From Phytomonospora sp040655735 (GTDB taxonomy: Bacteria; Actinomycetota; Actinomycetes; Mycobacteriales; Micromonosporaceae), in NCBI RefSeq assembly GCF_040655735.1, contig NZ_JBFAKK010000007.1, positions 355,584-419,583 of the forward strand: DNA of 64,000 bases. The letters run 5' to 3'. The notes beneath the pieces were generated by a model. The model saw only the letters and a program-made list of their open reading frames with translations, was not told the origin of the DNA and did not search any database. Positions 34,565 through 44,100 of this stretch are shown piece by piece. The position numbers were made by a program, and so were the translations under genes. Numbering within the stretch: position 1 is the stretch's first letter; each line of letters opens with the position of its first letter.

Positions 34565-34596
34565 GCGGGTCCCCGGGCATCAGCCCGGGGACCCGC
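34565..34596 (+). terminator. Terminator of the GH92 gene
   Basis: GCGGGTCCCCGGGC (34565-34578), loop ATCA, GCCCGGGGACCCGC (34583-34596): perfect 14-bp stem beginning 4 nt after the stop. Confidence 0.85.
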
Positions 34597-34649
34597 CGAA
34601 TCTCACTCGCCTCCCCGCAGAGGACGAGCTGTCACGCCGTATCGGGGAT

Positions 34650-34831
34650 CCGCCAGTTCAGGCGTCACCCTGGGCCGGGGCCGGCAGCTTCGCGCCGGGC
34701 ACCCGCCAGTTCAGGCGTAACCCCAGTTCGGGGACCCGGCACCGGAGGAGGTGCCGCAGCCCGATCCCATGCCTGTCAGGAGGTTTCGTCAGCCTCCGAC
34801 CCAGCAAACACAGCCTCCGACCGAGCAAGCA
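34650..34831. repeat. Short direct repeats in the GH92-ESX gap
   Basis: CCGCCAGTTCAGGCGT occurs at 34650-34665 and 34703-34718. An imperfect 21-nt repeat (CAGCCTCCGACC then AGCAA or GAGCAA) occurs at about 34790-34810 and 34811-34831. The 280-bp gap 34561-34840 has no convincing gene; the repeats may be remnants or regulatory. Confidence 0.5.
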
Positions 34832-34840
34832 CAGCACGAG

Positions 34841-35944
34841 CTAGTCCCGTCCGGTGACCGCTCCGGGCGCGGCCTCGCCGTCCCAGGCCATCTCGTCCTC
34901 GGTGAGCCAGGTGTGGACGCCGTTCTCCTCGTCCTCACCCCGGCGTCCGGCTCCGCCGCCCATCATGGGCGGACCGAAGAGGCCGCCGGCTCCGCTGCCG
35001 CCGCCCATGCCGGGCGCCGACTTCGGGGCCGCTCCACCGGTTCGCGGTGCGAAGCCGCCCGCTCCCATGACTCCCGCCATGGGTCCGGCTCCGCCGCCGA
35101 CGGGTGCCATGCCGACTCCGCCGGTGGAGGCGAGGCCGGTGCTGGGAATGGCGGTGGTGGGCGTGGCGCCCGCCAGGCCGGTTCCGCCGCCACCGCCGAC
35201 GCCGCCGGTGATGGGGTCGGGTTCGGCCAGGTTCGTGTCGGGGATCGGCACGGGGTTGTAGGACGGGTCGTCGGGCGGCAGCGATCCGACCGGGAGGGGG
35301 CCGGGATCGAAGTCGCCGTTGTCGAGGTCTCCTCCGTTACCGCCGGGGCCGTTGGTGTCGGTGAACCCGAGGCCGTCGGCGATCGCCGGGATGATGTCGA
35401 GCAGGTCGAAGTCGTCCTTCATGTCCCGCTTCGACGGGATGCTGCCGGCGTTGTCGAGGCCCTTGGGCGTCGTCTCGCCGTTGTTGGAGTTCTTGTGCGG
35501 CAGCTTCTCAGGAGGCTGCGTCGGCTCCTGCCAGTACTTGCTCTTGGCGGTGCTGTACTGGCCGCCGGTCGATCCCATGAGCGCGTTGAGCTTCGCCGCT
35601 CCGATGGCGCGCATCTTCGGGTGCTGGTGGGTGGCGATGATGACCATCGCCTTGGCGCGCGCGGTCTCGGCCGCGGCGGCCATCTGCGACAGACCGGTGG
35701 CCATGTTGGTCATGTCGGCCGACAGGTCACCGGCGAATCCGGCGAGGGTCTGCATGCTCTTGGAGAACTCGGTCGCGGCCGGGCCCTGCCAGTAGCTGAG
35801 CAGCGTCTGGAGGTTGGCGAGCAACTCGTCGGCGAGCTGCCTGGCCTCAGCGGCCGCGGCCATCCAGTTCGACTGCGCGCTGGCGGCCGGGACTCCGGGC
35901 TGTACGGCCATCCAGATGGCCGAGGCCTGTTCGAATCCGTACAT
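34841..35944 (-). CDS. PPE-like/WXG secreted protein of the ESX locus
   Basis: 367 aa. The N-terminal 150 residues are helical with a YWQG turn (W52-Q-G54) as in WXG/PPE proteins. The middle and C-terminal region (about 190-340) is Gly/Pro/Ala-rich and disordered. The end carries H-T-W-L-T-E-D-E-M-A-W-D-G, a T-W-L-x-E-D-x-x-x-W element frequently seen at the end of actinomycete PPE-like ESX proteins. It follows the PE-like gene by 3 bp, matching the PE/PPE pair order, and is presumably exported as a heterodimer through the EccC/D/B/E channel. It is not a canonical PPE: the Pro-Pro-Glu start is absent. Confidence 0.75.
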   Translation of the reverse strand: MYGFEQASAIWMAVQPGVPAASAQSNWMAAAAEARQLADELLANLQTLLSYWQGPAATEFSKSMQTLAGFAGDLSADMTNMATGLSQMAAAAETARAKAMVIIATHQHPKMRAIGAAKLNALMGSTGGQYSTAKSKYWQEPTQPPEKLPHKNSNNGETTPKGLDNAGSIPSKRDMKDDFDLLDIIPAIADGLGFTDTNGPGGNGGDLDNGDFDPGPLPVGSLPPDDPSYNPVPIPDTNLAEPDPITGGVGGGGGTGLAGATPTTAIPSTGLASTGGVGMAPVGGGAGPMAGVMGAGGFAPRTGGAAPKSAPGMGGGSGAGGLFGPPMMGGGAGRRGEDEENGVHTWLTEDEMAWDGEAAPGAVTGRD

Positions 35945-35947
35945 GGA

Positions 35948-36313
35948 TCAATCCTTCCGGACCACGGCGGAGATGACTCCGAGCAGCGGACCCATCAAGT
36001 CCTCCATGCTCGAACGGTTGGTCTGTTCGGCCTTGCGATAGTTCTCGATCAGCTTGGTGGTCTTGGTGTTGGCCGCCGTGATCGCGGCCTTGAGCTCGGC
36101 CAAGCGTGCCAGGAGCTGGGCCAGCAGCCTCGTGTGCTCCGTGATGATCGTCTGCGCCTGGGGGAATGTGCCGAGCCCCTGCGCCGAGGCCGGGGATGCC
36201 TGGCTGTGCGCGGTGCTCACCCGGGCGTCTAGTCGACCGAAGGTCGGTTGGAATTCCACGATCCGATCGACATGGACGTCAAAGGGACCGTCGGTGGCGG
36301 ACGGGGGCGCCAT
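35948..36313 (-). CDS. PE-like helical partner protein of the ESX locus
   Basis: 121 aa. After a short polar start the protein is predicted helical, with a long amphipathic C-terminal helix (L-L-A-Q-L-L-A-R-L-A-E-L-K-A-A-I) and no signal peptide. Its place directly upstream of the PPE-like gene (3-bp gap) and downstream of eccB in the same direction suggests it is the dimer partner. There is no PE motif, so the name is positional. It could alternatively be an EspC-like protein. Confidence 0.6.
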   Translation of the reverse strand: MAPPSATDGPFDVHVDRIVEFQPTFGRLDARVSTAHSQASPASAQGLGTFPQAQTIITEHTRLLAQLLARLAELKAAITAANTKTTKLIENYRKAEQTNRSSMEDLMGPLLGVISAVVRKD

Positions 36314-36382
36314 CAGTTACCTCCACTGCCTATTCTGCGTTGTCCGCACAGGATAGAGCAAATTAGACGGATGGCGAAAGAC

Positions 36383-37741
36383 TCAATTTCCAGTGCCCGC
36401 CGAAGGCGTCAATGCGGCCGCCTGACTAAGTTCCGGTCCCGTAGGTAGCAATGCGAGGAGTCCCGATGGGATCGGAGTCGGCGTTACCTTTTCGTAGCCG
36501 AAAGCCGTGATCGCCTCCGGTGTCAATCCGAACTTCCAGCCCTGGTCGGTGACCAGATAGACGGTGCCGCCGGGAGCCTCGGGAGTCGCCTCGGCGCGGA
36601 CGAGGGCGCCGTATCCACCGGGCAGCCACACGTGGTCGGCGGTGTTGATCTCGTCGCCCTCACCGACCGGCGCGACGGTCGTCTGACTGGACAGATTGCC
36701 TGGTACGGGGGTGTGCACGGCGATCGTGAGCTCCTGGTCGTCGAAGACGCTGCACACCGCGGTGTCGCGGCCGTCGAGCCCTTCGCGGACATCGGGCCGC
36801 AGCTGCGGGAAGTCGGCCGGTTCGATCACGGTGGCCGACTGGTTGGCGATCACCGTCGCGGTCGCCAGCTCGACCTTCTTTGTTCCCAGCAGTTCGGCCG
36901 ACAGTTCCCCGATGGACGCCAAACCGTCGCCCACCAGTACGTAGAACTTCTCATTGTTGGTGAACACGTCGCCGATCTTGTAGCGCTCGCCTTCCAGATC
37001 CCTTCCGGCGCGGCCTTTTCGGGGGATCTCGACGACCAGGTCGGGACCGGTGCGCAGCGCGTTGACCAGCACGTCGTCGACGCGGATCGCCTGTTCCTTG
37101 TCGGTCCCGAGGGCCGGCAGGGCGGCGGCGTCGATGAGGTATTTCGTGGCTCCGAGGACGAGGTAGAAGTTGTCGCCGTTGGCCAGCACCAGGCCCTGTC
37201 CGGCCAGGTCGGTCGCCGGCGACAAGGGCGCTCCGACCAGTACGTACGAGTCGCGGGCCGTCGGGTCGACCGGGTTCGGCGCGCTGCACGTCTGCCAGGG
37301 CAGGGAGATGAACAGATCCTTTGTGGGCAGTGCGTCGGGCGCGTCCTGGATGCCCAGGGTCCGCCCGCGCGGGGTTCCTTTCAGTGATTGCTGATGCACG
37401 CTGTGGACCTTGCGATCGCCGTTTCCGACGATCAGCAGGGCCGAGGCGAAGTTCTGCACGGGGTGCAGCTCGCCCTGGGCGTAGATGTAGCGGGTGCCGG
37501 TCTCCTCCTCGACGATGATCGCGCCGTCCACCATCCAGGACTTGGCGCCGCCGGGGAAGATCAGGCCCACCACCCAGAATCCGGCGAAGACCAACGCGAA
37601 GATCAGGACCCCCGCGAAGGCCGCGATCCCGACTCTGCGCATGGGCAGATCGAGGGTCTCGGGCTCGCCGCTGATCATCGCCGAGACGATGCGCCGGACG
37701 ATGAACCGCTGCGCCTGTACCTGTTCGCGCTTCGTGCGCAT
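36383..37741 (-). CDS. eccB: ESX core component EccB
   Basis: 452 aa. The short N-terminal cytoplasmic part begins M-R-T-K-R-E-Q-V-Q-A-Q-R-F-I-V-R-R, the diagnostic EccB start. One membrane helix (about 39-62) and a large periplasmic domain follow, built of repeats (G-T-R-Y-x-Y, V-x-N-F-A-S-A, Y-L-I/Y-x-V-T-D-x-G, P-x-G-L-L-A-L-L-P-x-G-P-x-L-S-x-x-A-A). EccB forms the periplasmic crown of the type VII secretion channel and may hydrolyse ATP. It is divergent from eccE, with 153 bp between starts, and co-directional with the PE-like and PPE-like genes. Confidence 0.93.
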   Translation of the reverse strand: MRTKREQVQAQRFIVRRIVSAMISGEPETLDLPMRRVGIAAFAGVLIFALVFAGFWVVGLIFPGGAKSWMVDGAIIVEEETGTRYIYAQGELHPVQNFASALLIVGNGDRKVHSVHQQSLKGTPRGRTLGIQDAPDALPTKDLFISLPWQTCSAPNPVDPTARDSYVLVGAPLSPATDLAGQGLVLANGDNFYLVLGATKYLIDAAALPALGTDKEQAIRVDDVLVNALRTGPDLVVEIPRKGRAGRDLEGERYKIGDVFTNNEKFYVLVGDGLASIGELSAELLGTKKVELATATVIANQSATVIEPADFPQLRPDVREGLDGRDTAVCSVFDDQELTIAVHTPVPGNLSSQTTVAPVGEGDEINTADHVWLPGGYGALVRAEATPEAPGGTVYLVTDQGWKFGLTPEAITAFGYEKVTPTPIPSGLLALLPTGPELSQAAALTPSAGTGN

Positions 37742-37894
37742 ACCGAACTCTCCCTAGGTCTGCCCTGAGTGCCGGGGGCTTCCCTCATCAAGAACGTGCC
37801 GCTAACCTGGCAGCCGCTAGCATGTCAGAACCCCGAATCCGGCCCGGGTGCGAGACATCCGACGCTGACCGACCACAAAGGACGTTGGTCTCAC

Positions 37895-39091
37895 ATGGCG
37901 ACTCCCGCACCCTCGACGGGTCGGCCCGCGCGTTTCGGACCGGTGGGCGTCGCCCAGCTGGTGGCCGTTGAAATCGTGGCCGCGACGCTGCTTTTCGTCA
38001 AGGGCGCCGACTGGATCTGGCTCGCCGCGGCCGTCGCGGTGACCGGTGTCGCGGTGTTCGGCCGGACCCGCGGCCTGCTCTGGTACGTGCGCGGCGCGCG
38101 CTGGCTGCGACTGGTCTTCCGGCGCCGGCGTGACCGCAGGAAGCCCGCCGAGGTCGCCGCGCTGGCCGCCGGGATCGAGCTGAGCACGGTCACCGAGCGG
38201 GGCATGAGCCTCGGCGTCGCCTTCGACGGGACCGGCTGGTTCGCCGGTCTCACCGTCGACAGCGACGAGCCTCCCCACCTGGCCTTCGGCGTCCTTTCGG
38301 GGATCCTGCTCGGAAGCGGCGCCCCGGTCTCCTCGGTGCAGCTGGTGACGCAGACCGTCCCGCTGACCTCCTCGACGCTTCCGCGGGCCGAGCCCGAGGC
38401 CGACGAGGAGGACGACACCGACGGCATCAAGCCCGAGTGGCGATTCCCCGGCGACGACGTCACCACGACCCAGGTCATGAACGGCCTGCCGCTGTTCGCC
38501 AGGCGCGACGCGTGGTTCGTCGTGCGCCTCGACGTGCAGGGCGCCTCCCGCATCGCCGCCGAGCGCGGCGGCGGGGCCGTCGGCATCCAGCGCGCCCTCG
38601 GCGGAACCGTCGGACGCCTGATGAAGGGCGCCAAGCAGGTCGGCGTCAACCTCCGGCCGCTCGACGCCACCGGCCTCGACGAGGCGGTCCGGCAGTCGCT
38701 GGGCGCCGAGTCGGCGGCCGTGGAGACGGCCGACAAGGTCGCCGAGGACTGGCGCACCTGGAGTCTCGGCGACCTCGACCAGGTCACCTTCACGCTGCAC
38801 GGCAAGCTTCCCGGCGCCGAAGAGCTCCGTCGACTGTGGACCGAGGTGGCCGAGCTCCAGTCGGCCTTCTGCGCGGTGTCCATCTCGATGCGCCGGGCCA
38901 GCGACCGCCCGGTCGAGAAGCGCCTGTCCGTCCGCTGCCTGATCAGGGTCGCCGCCGGGCACGAGGACATCGACGGGCTCGTGGAGGAGCTCACCAAACT
39001 CGCCGTCGACAACAGCGTCAAGCTGCGGCGGTGCAACGGAAGGCAGGGTCCGGCGGCGTACGCGTCGGCGGCGAGCGGCGGGATCTTTTAG
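37895..39091 (+). CDS. eccE: ESX core component EccE
   Basis: 398 aa from the ATG at 37895. Two membrane helices in the first 60 residues (about 15-33 and 36-54), a basic R-R-R-R-D-R-R stretch, then the EccE soluble domain including L-x-L-G-V-A-F-D-G-x-G-W-F-A and the later D-V-Q-G-A-S-R-I-A-A / V-S-I-S-M-R-R elements. EccE lines the rim of the membrane channel. An internal acidic loop (E-A-D-E-E-D-D-T-D-G) interrupts the domain. It is followed after 3 bp by the small acidic gene and faces eccD. Confidence 0.85.
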   Translation: MATPAPSTGRPARFGPVGVAQLVAVEIVAATLLFVKGADWIWLAAAVAVTGVAVFGRTRGLLWYVRGARWLRLVFRRRRDRRKPAEVAALAAGIELSTVTERGMSLGVAFDGTGWFAGLTVDSDEPPHLAFGVLSGILLGSGAPVSSVQLVTQTVPLTSSTLPRAEPEADEEDDTDGIKPEWRFPGDDVTTTQVMNGLPLFARRDAWFVVRLDVQGASRIAAERGGGAVGIQRALGGTVGRLMKGAKQVGVNLRPLDATGLDEAVRQSLGAESAAVETADKVAEDWRTWSLGDLDQVTFTLHGKLPGAEELRRLWTEVAELQSAFCAVSISMRRASDRPVEKRLSVRCLIRVAAGHEDIDGLVEELTKLAVDNSVKLRRCNGRQGPAAYASAASGGIF

Positions 39092-39094
39092 ACG

Positions 39095-39364
39095 ATGACC
39101 GAGCCACAGACCGATCACCAGGACGTTCCCCGGGTACTGCCCGACTGGGGTTTAGAACCCCCACAGTGGAGCGAGGAGCCCGCCGCGGCGGGCGGTTCGG
39201 CCGCCCCGGCACCGGCCGACGACGAGGTCGACCCCGGCGGGGAGGGCGAACCCGACCCCGCCGAGCAGCTGACCTGGCGCAGTGAGGCGAACAACCCCTG
39301 GAGCCTCGACGAGGACGACGACATGCCGCCGCCCGTCGTCGGTGGATCCGGCGAGGACGTCTAA
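39095..39364 (+). CDS. Small acidic ESX-linked protein
   Basis: 89 aa, very acidic and probably disordered. Tryptophans are placed regularly (L-P-D-W-G, P-Q-W-S-E-E, L-T-W-R-S-E, N-P-W-S-L-D-E-D-D-D). It starts 3 bp after eccE and ends in a 4-bp tail-to-tail overlap with eccD (stops at 39362-39364 and 39361-39363). Its position between two channel subunits suggests an accessory or chaperone-like role, but I recognise no family. Confidence 0.6.
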   Translation: MTEPQTDHQDVPRVLPDWGLEPPQWSEEPAAAGGSAAPAPADDEVDPGGEGEPDPAEQLTWRSEANNPWSLDEDDDMPPPVVGGSGEDV

Positions 39365-40761
39365 CCGTTGATCGTGCGGATCGCCCAGTACAGGTTCCAG
39401 ACCCACGCGGTCAGCGGCACCACGGCCACCACCAGCAGCAGCTCCAGGATGTCGATGATCCGGCCCCAGATCGGCGAGACCTGCTTGCCGACCACGCCGA
39501 GCGTGTAGGCCAGCGCGACGATGGCCAGGAACGCCGTCGCGGCGAGCAGCGCGAACATGCGGGTGGCCGTGTCGTGCTCGCCGGTCCAGAACGCCAGGGC
39601 CAGCGAGGCCATCCCCACGACGCCGGCCAGCAGGAACGGCAGGCGCTGCCGGATGGTGAGGAAGACCCTGGCGCGCATGAGGACCAGCAGCGTGAACAGC
39701 ACCGCGGCCAGTGTCGCCGGGACCGTACGGCCGAAGGCCAGCGCGAACTCGGCGGCGGCGGCGATGATCGCCACGGCGGTGAGCATGCCGGTCAGGTGCT
39801 GGTCGGCGCGCTCACTGCGCAGCAGGGCCAGTTCGCTGTCGACCTTCTCGCCGTCGGTGCGCAGCTGCTGCGGCGACTTCGGGACCGTCGGCATCGGCAG
39901 CCGCGAGATGCGAAACGCCAGCATCGGCATGGCCGGGACCAGCGCGACCAGCACCGTCGCGACGGCCGCGCCCGCTTCGGCCGGGGACGCGCCGAGGAAC
40001 GTCGACAGCGCGGCGGCCGCGGTCAGCGCCAACCCGCAGATCGCTCCACAGTGGAACACCGGCGCGTACGGGATCACCACGATCCCGGCCAGCACGGCGA
40101 AGGTGGCCACCACGGCTCCCGCGGTCATGATGCGCGGAGCGCTCACGTCGCCGAGGTCGGGCAGCTCACCGAGCAGCAGCAGGCCGCCCACCAGGCCGTA
40201 CACCAGGGAGATCAGCCCGAGCACGGTCGCGCTGGCGGCGTTGCCCAGCGCCCTCGCCAGGATCAGTGCCGCGCACAGCAGCGCGCCGCCGACGCCGAGG
40301 GCCGCCCACATCGCCAGACCCGTTCCGGTGAACAGGATCGCGGCCGCCCCGCCGAGCAGCGCGGCGGTCGCCAGGACGGTGCCGAAGACCTTGCTGGTGG
40401 TGTTCTGCCAGCGTCCGACGCGTTCGTTGGTCGCGGTGGCCATCGCGTCGATGACGTCGTCGAACACCGCTTCGGGCGCCGACTGCGCCACCGGCGTGAA
40501 GTACAGCTCCTCGCCGTCGAGGATGCCGTGCTGGCTGGGCGTCAGGTCCGGGTCCAGCGGCGCCTTCCCCAGGCGCGACAGCACCCAGCCCCCTTGCGTG
40601 GCACCGTCTTCGACGAGATCCTCGCCCTTCGGGCCGTCGGCGGCGTGTTGCAGCAGGTCGGACAGCAGCTCGGAGAGCGGCACATGTCCTGGCAGCGCCA
40701 CGTCCATACGGGTGTGCGGGGCGACGATGGTGACGAGAGACAGTTCGCTGGCGACGGTCAT
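39361..40761 (-). CDS. eccD: ESX core component EccD
   Basis: 466 aa from the ATG at 40761, which matches the family start (S-E-L-S-L-V-T-I-V-A-P). The frame is open up to 41052 but the extra part is low-complexity and runs through the palindromic promoter region. The N-terminal ubiquitin-like domain (about 1-90) contains R-M-D-V-A-L-P and L-D-P-D-L-T-P-x-x-H-G-I-L-D-G-E-E-L-Y; about 11 hydrophobic helices follow. EccD forms the membrane vestibule of the secretion channel, two copies per protomer. It is divergent from eccC. Confidence 0.93.
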   Translation of the reverse strand: MTVASELSLVTIVAPHTRMDVALPGHVPLSELLSDLLQHAADGPKGEDLVEDGATQGGWVLSRLGKAPLDPDLTPSQHGILDGEELYFTPVAQSAPEAVFDDVIDAMATATNERVGRWQNTTSKVFGTVLATAALLGGAAAILFTGTGLAMWAALGVGGALLCAALILARALGNAASATVLGLISLVYGLVGGLLLLGELPDLGDVSAPRIMTAGAVVATFAVLAGIVVIPYAPVFHCGAICGLALTAAAALSTFLGASPAEAGAAVATVLVALVPAMPMLAFRISRLPMPTVPKSPQQLRTDGEKVDSELALLRSERADQHLTGMLTAVAIIAAAAEFALAFGRTVPATLAAVLFTLLVLMRARVFLTIRQRLPFLLAGVVGMASLALAFWTGEHDTATRMFALLAATAFLAIVALAYTLGVVGKQVSPIWGRIIDILELLLVVAVVPLTAWVWNLYWAIRTING

Positions 40762-41128
40762 CGGTCGCGGTCTCCTTGCCGGGAGGGGGATCGAAGGGGC
40801 TCGCGCCGGTGAGCGTATCGGGGTCGCGGTCGGAATGGGAGTTTCGGGCGCTCGCGGGCGCCCGGCGGACACCGTTGGGCGCAAAGGGATCTCGCTCGAA
40901 ACCGTCCACAAACCGTGGAAAGGAGAAAACCTACGCTTACGCAAGCGTAACTTAAGCGGACTTCGAAGTTCTTCTTGAAAAGTTCTTCCGGACCCCGTGT
41001 CCCCGCTCCCACGTGCGCCTTCGCCTCCGCTGACGAATGCGCTTTCATTCACTGGCCGCCCACGCTTTTCCCTTCGTCCCCCATAAGCGTTTACGATGTT
41101 TCAACCCCCACCCCGGAGGTCCGCACAC
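40762..41128. promoter_or_regulatory. eccD/eccC divergent regulatory region
   Basis: A 367-bp gap with an AT-richer island at 40915-40990. It contains the palindrome TTACGC-AA-GCGTAA (40937-40950), the palindrome ACTTCGAAGT (40960-40969) and the direct repeat AAGTTCTTC at 40966-40974 and 40980-40988. These are good candidate operators controlling both halves of the ESX core. No gene is convincing here. Confidence 0.6.
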
Positions 41129-44100
41129 ATGGGCACACTCGTGTTCACCCGGCCGCCCCGCCGCAAGGGCCCGGCCATGCCCGGCGGCGAGCTGATGCTG
41201 GAACCGCCACCGGACCTGCCGACCCCGACGCAGCGGAGCATGGCGCAGTACCTGATGCTGCTGCCGATGCTGGCCATGGTCGGCGCGATGGCGTTCATGT
41301 ACGCCGGTCGCGGCGGCGGGACCATGATGATGGTGGTGGGCGGCCTGTTCGGCGTGTCCATGCTGGGCATGTTCGTCGGGTCCTTCATGACCTCCGGTGG
41401 TGACCAGAAGGCCGAGCAGACCATCCAGCGCCGCGACTACATGCGCTACCTCGCGCAGTCGCGCCGCCAGGTCCGCCGCGCGGCCGGGCAGCAGCGCAAG
41501 GCCGTGCTGTGGCGGCATCCCGAGCCCGGTGCGCTGTGGAGCATCGCCCACTCGTCGCGGTTGTGGGAGCGCCGCTACGGCGACCCCGACTTCGGCGAGG
41601 TCCGCGTGGCCGTCGGCCGCCAGCGCCTCGCGGTGACCATGGTCCCGCCGGAGACGAAGCCGGTCGAGGACCTCGAACCCATGAGCGCGTTGGCGCTGCG
41701 GCGCTTCGTGCGCGCCCACGCCAACCTGCCGCACATGCCGATGGCCGTGCAGCTGCGGGCCTTCCGCCGCGTGGTCTTCCGCGGCGACGGCGAACTGTCG
41801 CGCGGTGTCATCCGCTCGATGCTCTGCCAGGCCGCGACCTTCCACTCCCCGGCCGACCTGAAGATCGCCGTCGTCGCCGGCCGGTCGAGCATGGCCACCT
41901 GGGACTGGGTGAAGTGGCTCCCGCACGCCCGCCACGACCGCGACGCCGACGCGCTTGGCGCCCGCCGTCTCATCGTCGACTCGATGACCGAGCTGGAGGA
42001 CATGCTCGCCGACGAGCTGGCCAACCGCTCCCGGGCCGCCGGCGACCAGGGCACCTTCACCGACCGTCCACAAGTGATGGTCGTACTCGACGGCGGCGAG
42101 GTCGACGCCGACTGCGACCTGGAGGGCACCGGCCTGGCCGGCGCGACCGTCCTCGACCTGTCGGGCCTCGTGCCGCGCCACCCCGGAAACTGGCTGCTGA
42201 CCCTGGAAGCCGAGCCCGAGGGGCTCACGATGCGTCTCAAGGGCCGCGCCAGCCAGCTCGGGATCCCCGACACCGTCAGCGAATCGCAGGCCGCGGCGCT
42301 CGCGCGGCGGCTGTCGCGCTACCGGCCCTCGGCGGTCACCAGCGCCACCGAGCCGATGGCGGTCTCGGCCGAGCTGCCCGACCTGCTCGGCGTCGGCGAC
42401 GTCGGATCCCTCGACCCGGCGGTCACCTGGCGGCCCAACCGCCCGACCGCCGACCGGCTGAACATCCCGCTGGGCCTCGATCCCCAGGGCGCCAAGATCT
42501 TCCTGGACCTCAAGGAGGCCGCGCAGGGCGGCATGGGCCCGCACGGCCTGATCATCGGCGCCACCGGATCCGGCAAGTCGGAGCTGCTGCGCACGATCGT
42601 CTCGGCACTGGCGATCACCCACTCGTCGGAAGAACTCAACTTCGTCCTGGTCGACTTCAAGGGCGGCGCGACCTTCGCGACCCTGGATCGCCTGCCCCAC
42701 ACCAGCGCGGTCATCACCAACCTTGAGGACGAACTCCACCTCGTCGACCGCATGGCCGACGCCATCAGCGGCGAGATGACCCGCCGCCAGGAACTCCTGC
42801 GCACCGCGGGAAACTTCGTCTCCCAGCGCGACTACGAGAAGGCCCGCCGCGCCGGAGCCGAGCTCTCGCCGCTGCCGAGCCTCCTGGTCGTGTGCGACGA
42901 GTTCTCCGAGCTGCTGTCGGCCAAACCCGAGTTCATCGAGCTGTTCGTGATGATCGGCCGGCTCGGCCGCTCCCTCGGCGTCCACCTCCTGCTCGCCTCG
43001 CAGCGCCTCGAAGAGGGCCGCCTGCGCGGACTCGACTCGCACCTGTCGTACCGAATCGGTCTGCGGACCTTCTCCGCCATGGAGAGCCGCACCGTCCTCG
43101 GTGTCGCCGACGCCTACGAACTCCCGCAGGCTCCCGGCCACGGCTACCTGAAGATCGACACCTCCACGATGCTTCGCTTCCGCAGCGCCTACGTCTCGGG
43201 TCCGTACCGGGGCGTCGGCGGCGGCGACAGCGGCCGCACGTCCACAAGGGACCGTTTGCAGGACTTCGTCGCCACCTACGTCGCCCCGCCCGACATGCCC
43301 GTCGACACGATGATCGCGGCGAACTCGACCTTCGACGACGACGAGCCGGAGAACCCCGACGACATCGTCAAGAACTCGATGCTCGCGGTGATCACCAACC
43401 GGCTGTCGGGCAAGGGCGTTCCGGCGCACAAGGTCTGGCTCGAACCGCTCTCCGACGCGCCGCCGCTCTCGCAGCTCTTCCCGATGCTGCACGCCGACGG
43501 CGACAACGGTCTGCGGCCGGTCGGCTGGACCGGCGCCGGGGGACTGCGCGTGCCGGTCGGCCTCGTCGACCGCCCCTTCGAACAACGCCGCGACCTGCTC
43601 ACCGTCGACCTGTCCGGCGCGGGCGGCAACCTGCTCGTCATCGGCGGAACCCAGTCGGGCAAGAGCACCGCGCTGCGCACGGCGATCGCCTCGCTGGCGC
43701 TGACCCACACGCCGCAGCAGGTCCAGTTCTACTGCCTCGACTTCGGCGGCGGCACGCTGCGGGCGCTGGCCGAGCTGCCGCACTTCGGCGGAGTCGCCGG
43801 ACGCCAGCAGGTCGACCAGGTCAGGCGCACCATCGCCGAGATGACCACCCTCCTCGACGAGCGCGAGGCGCTCTTCGTCGAGCACGGCATCGACTCGATG
43901 TCGTCCTACCGCCGCCGCAAGGCCGCCGGCGAGTTCGCCGACGACCCCTTCGGTGACGCGTTCCTGGTCATCGACGGGTGGCCGACGATCCGCAACGACT
44001 TCGAGGATCTCGAGGACGACATCCTCGTCATCGCTCAGCGCGGTCTGGCCTTCGGCGTGCACGTCATGATGGCCACCAACCGGTGGACCGACATGCGCGC

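Noticed and set aside
34650..34831. Repeats considered as a CRISPR array
   Set aside because: Only two copies of each short unit, no regular spacers and no cas genes.
39361..41052. Extended EccD start at 41052
   Set aside because: The added 97 residues are low-complexity and run through the palindromic regulatory gap; the EccD family start fits ATG 40761.
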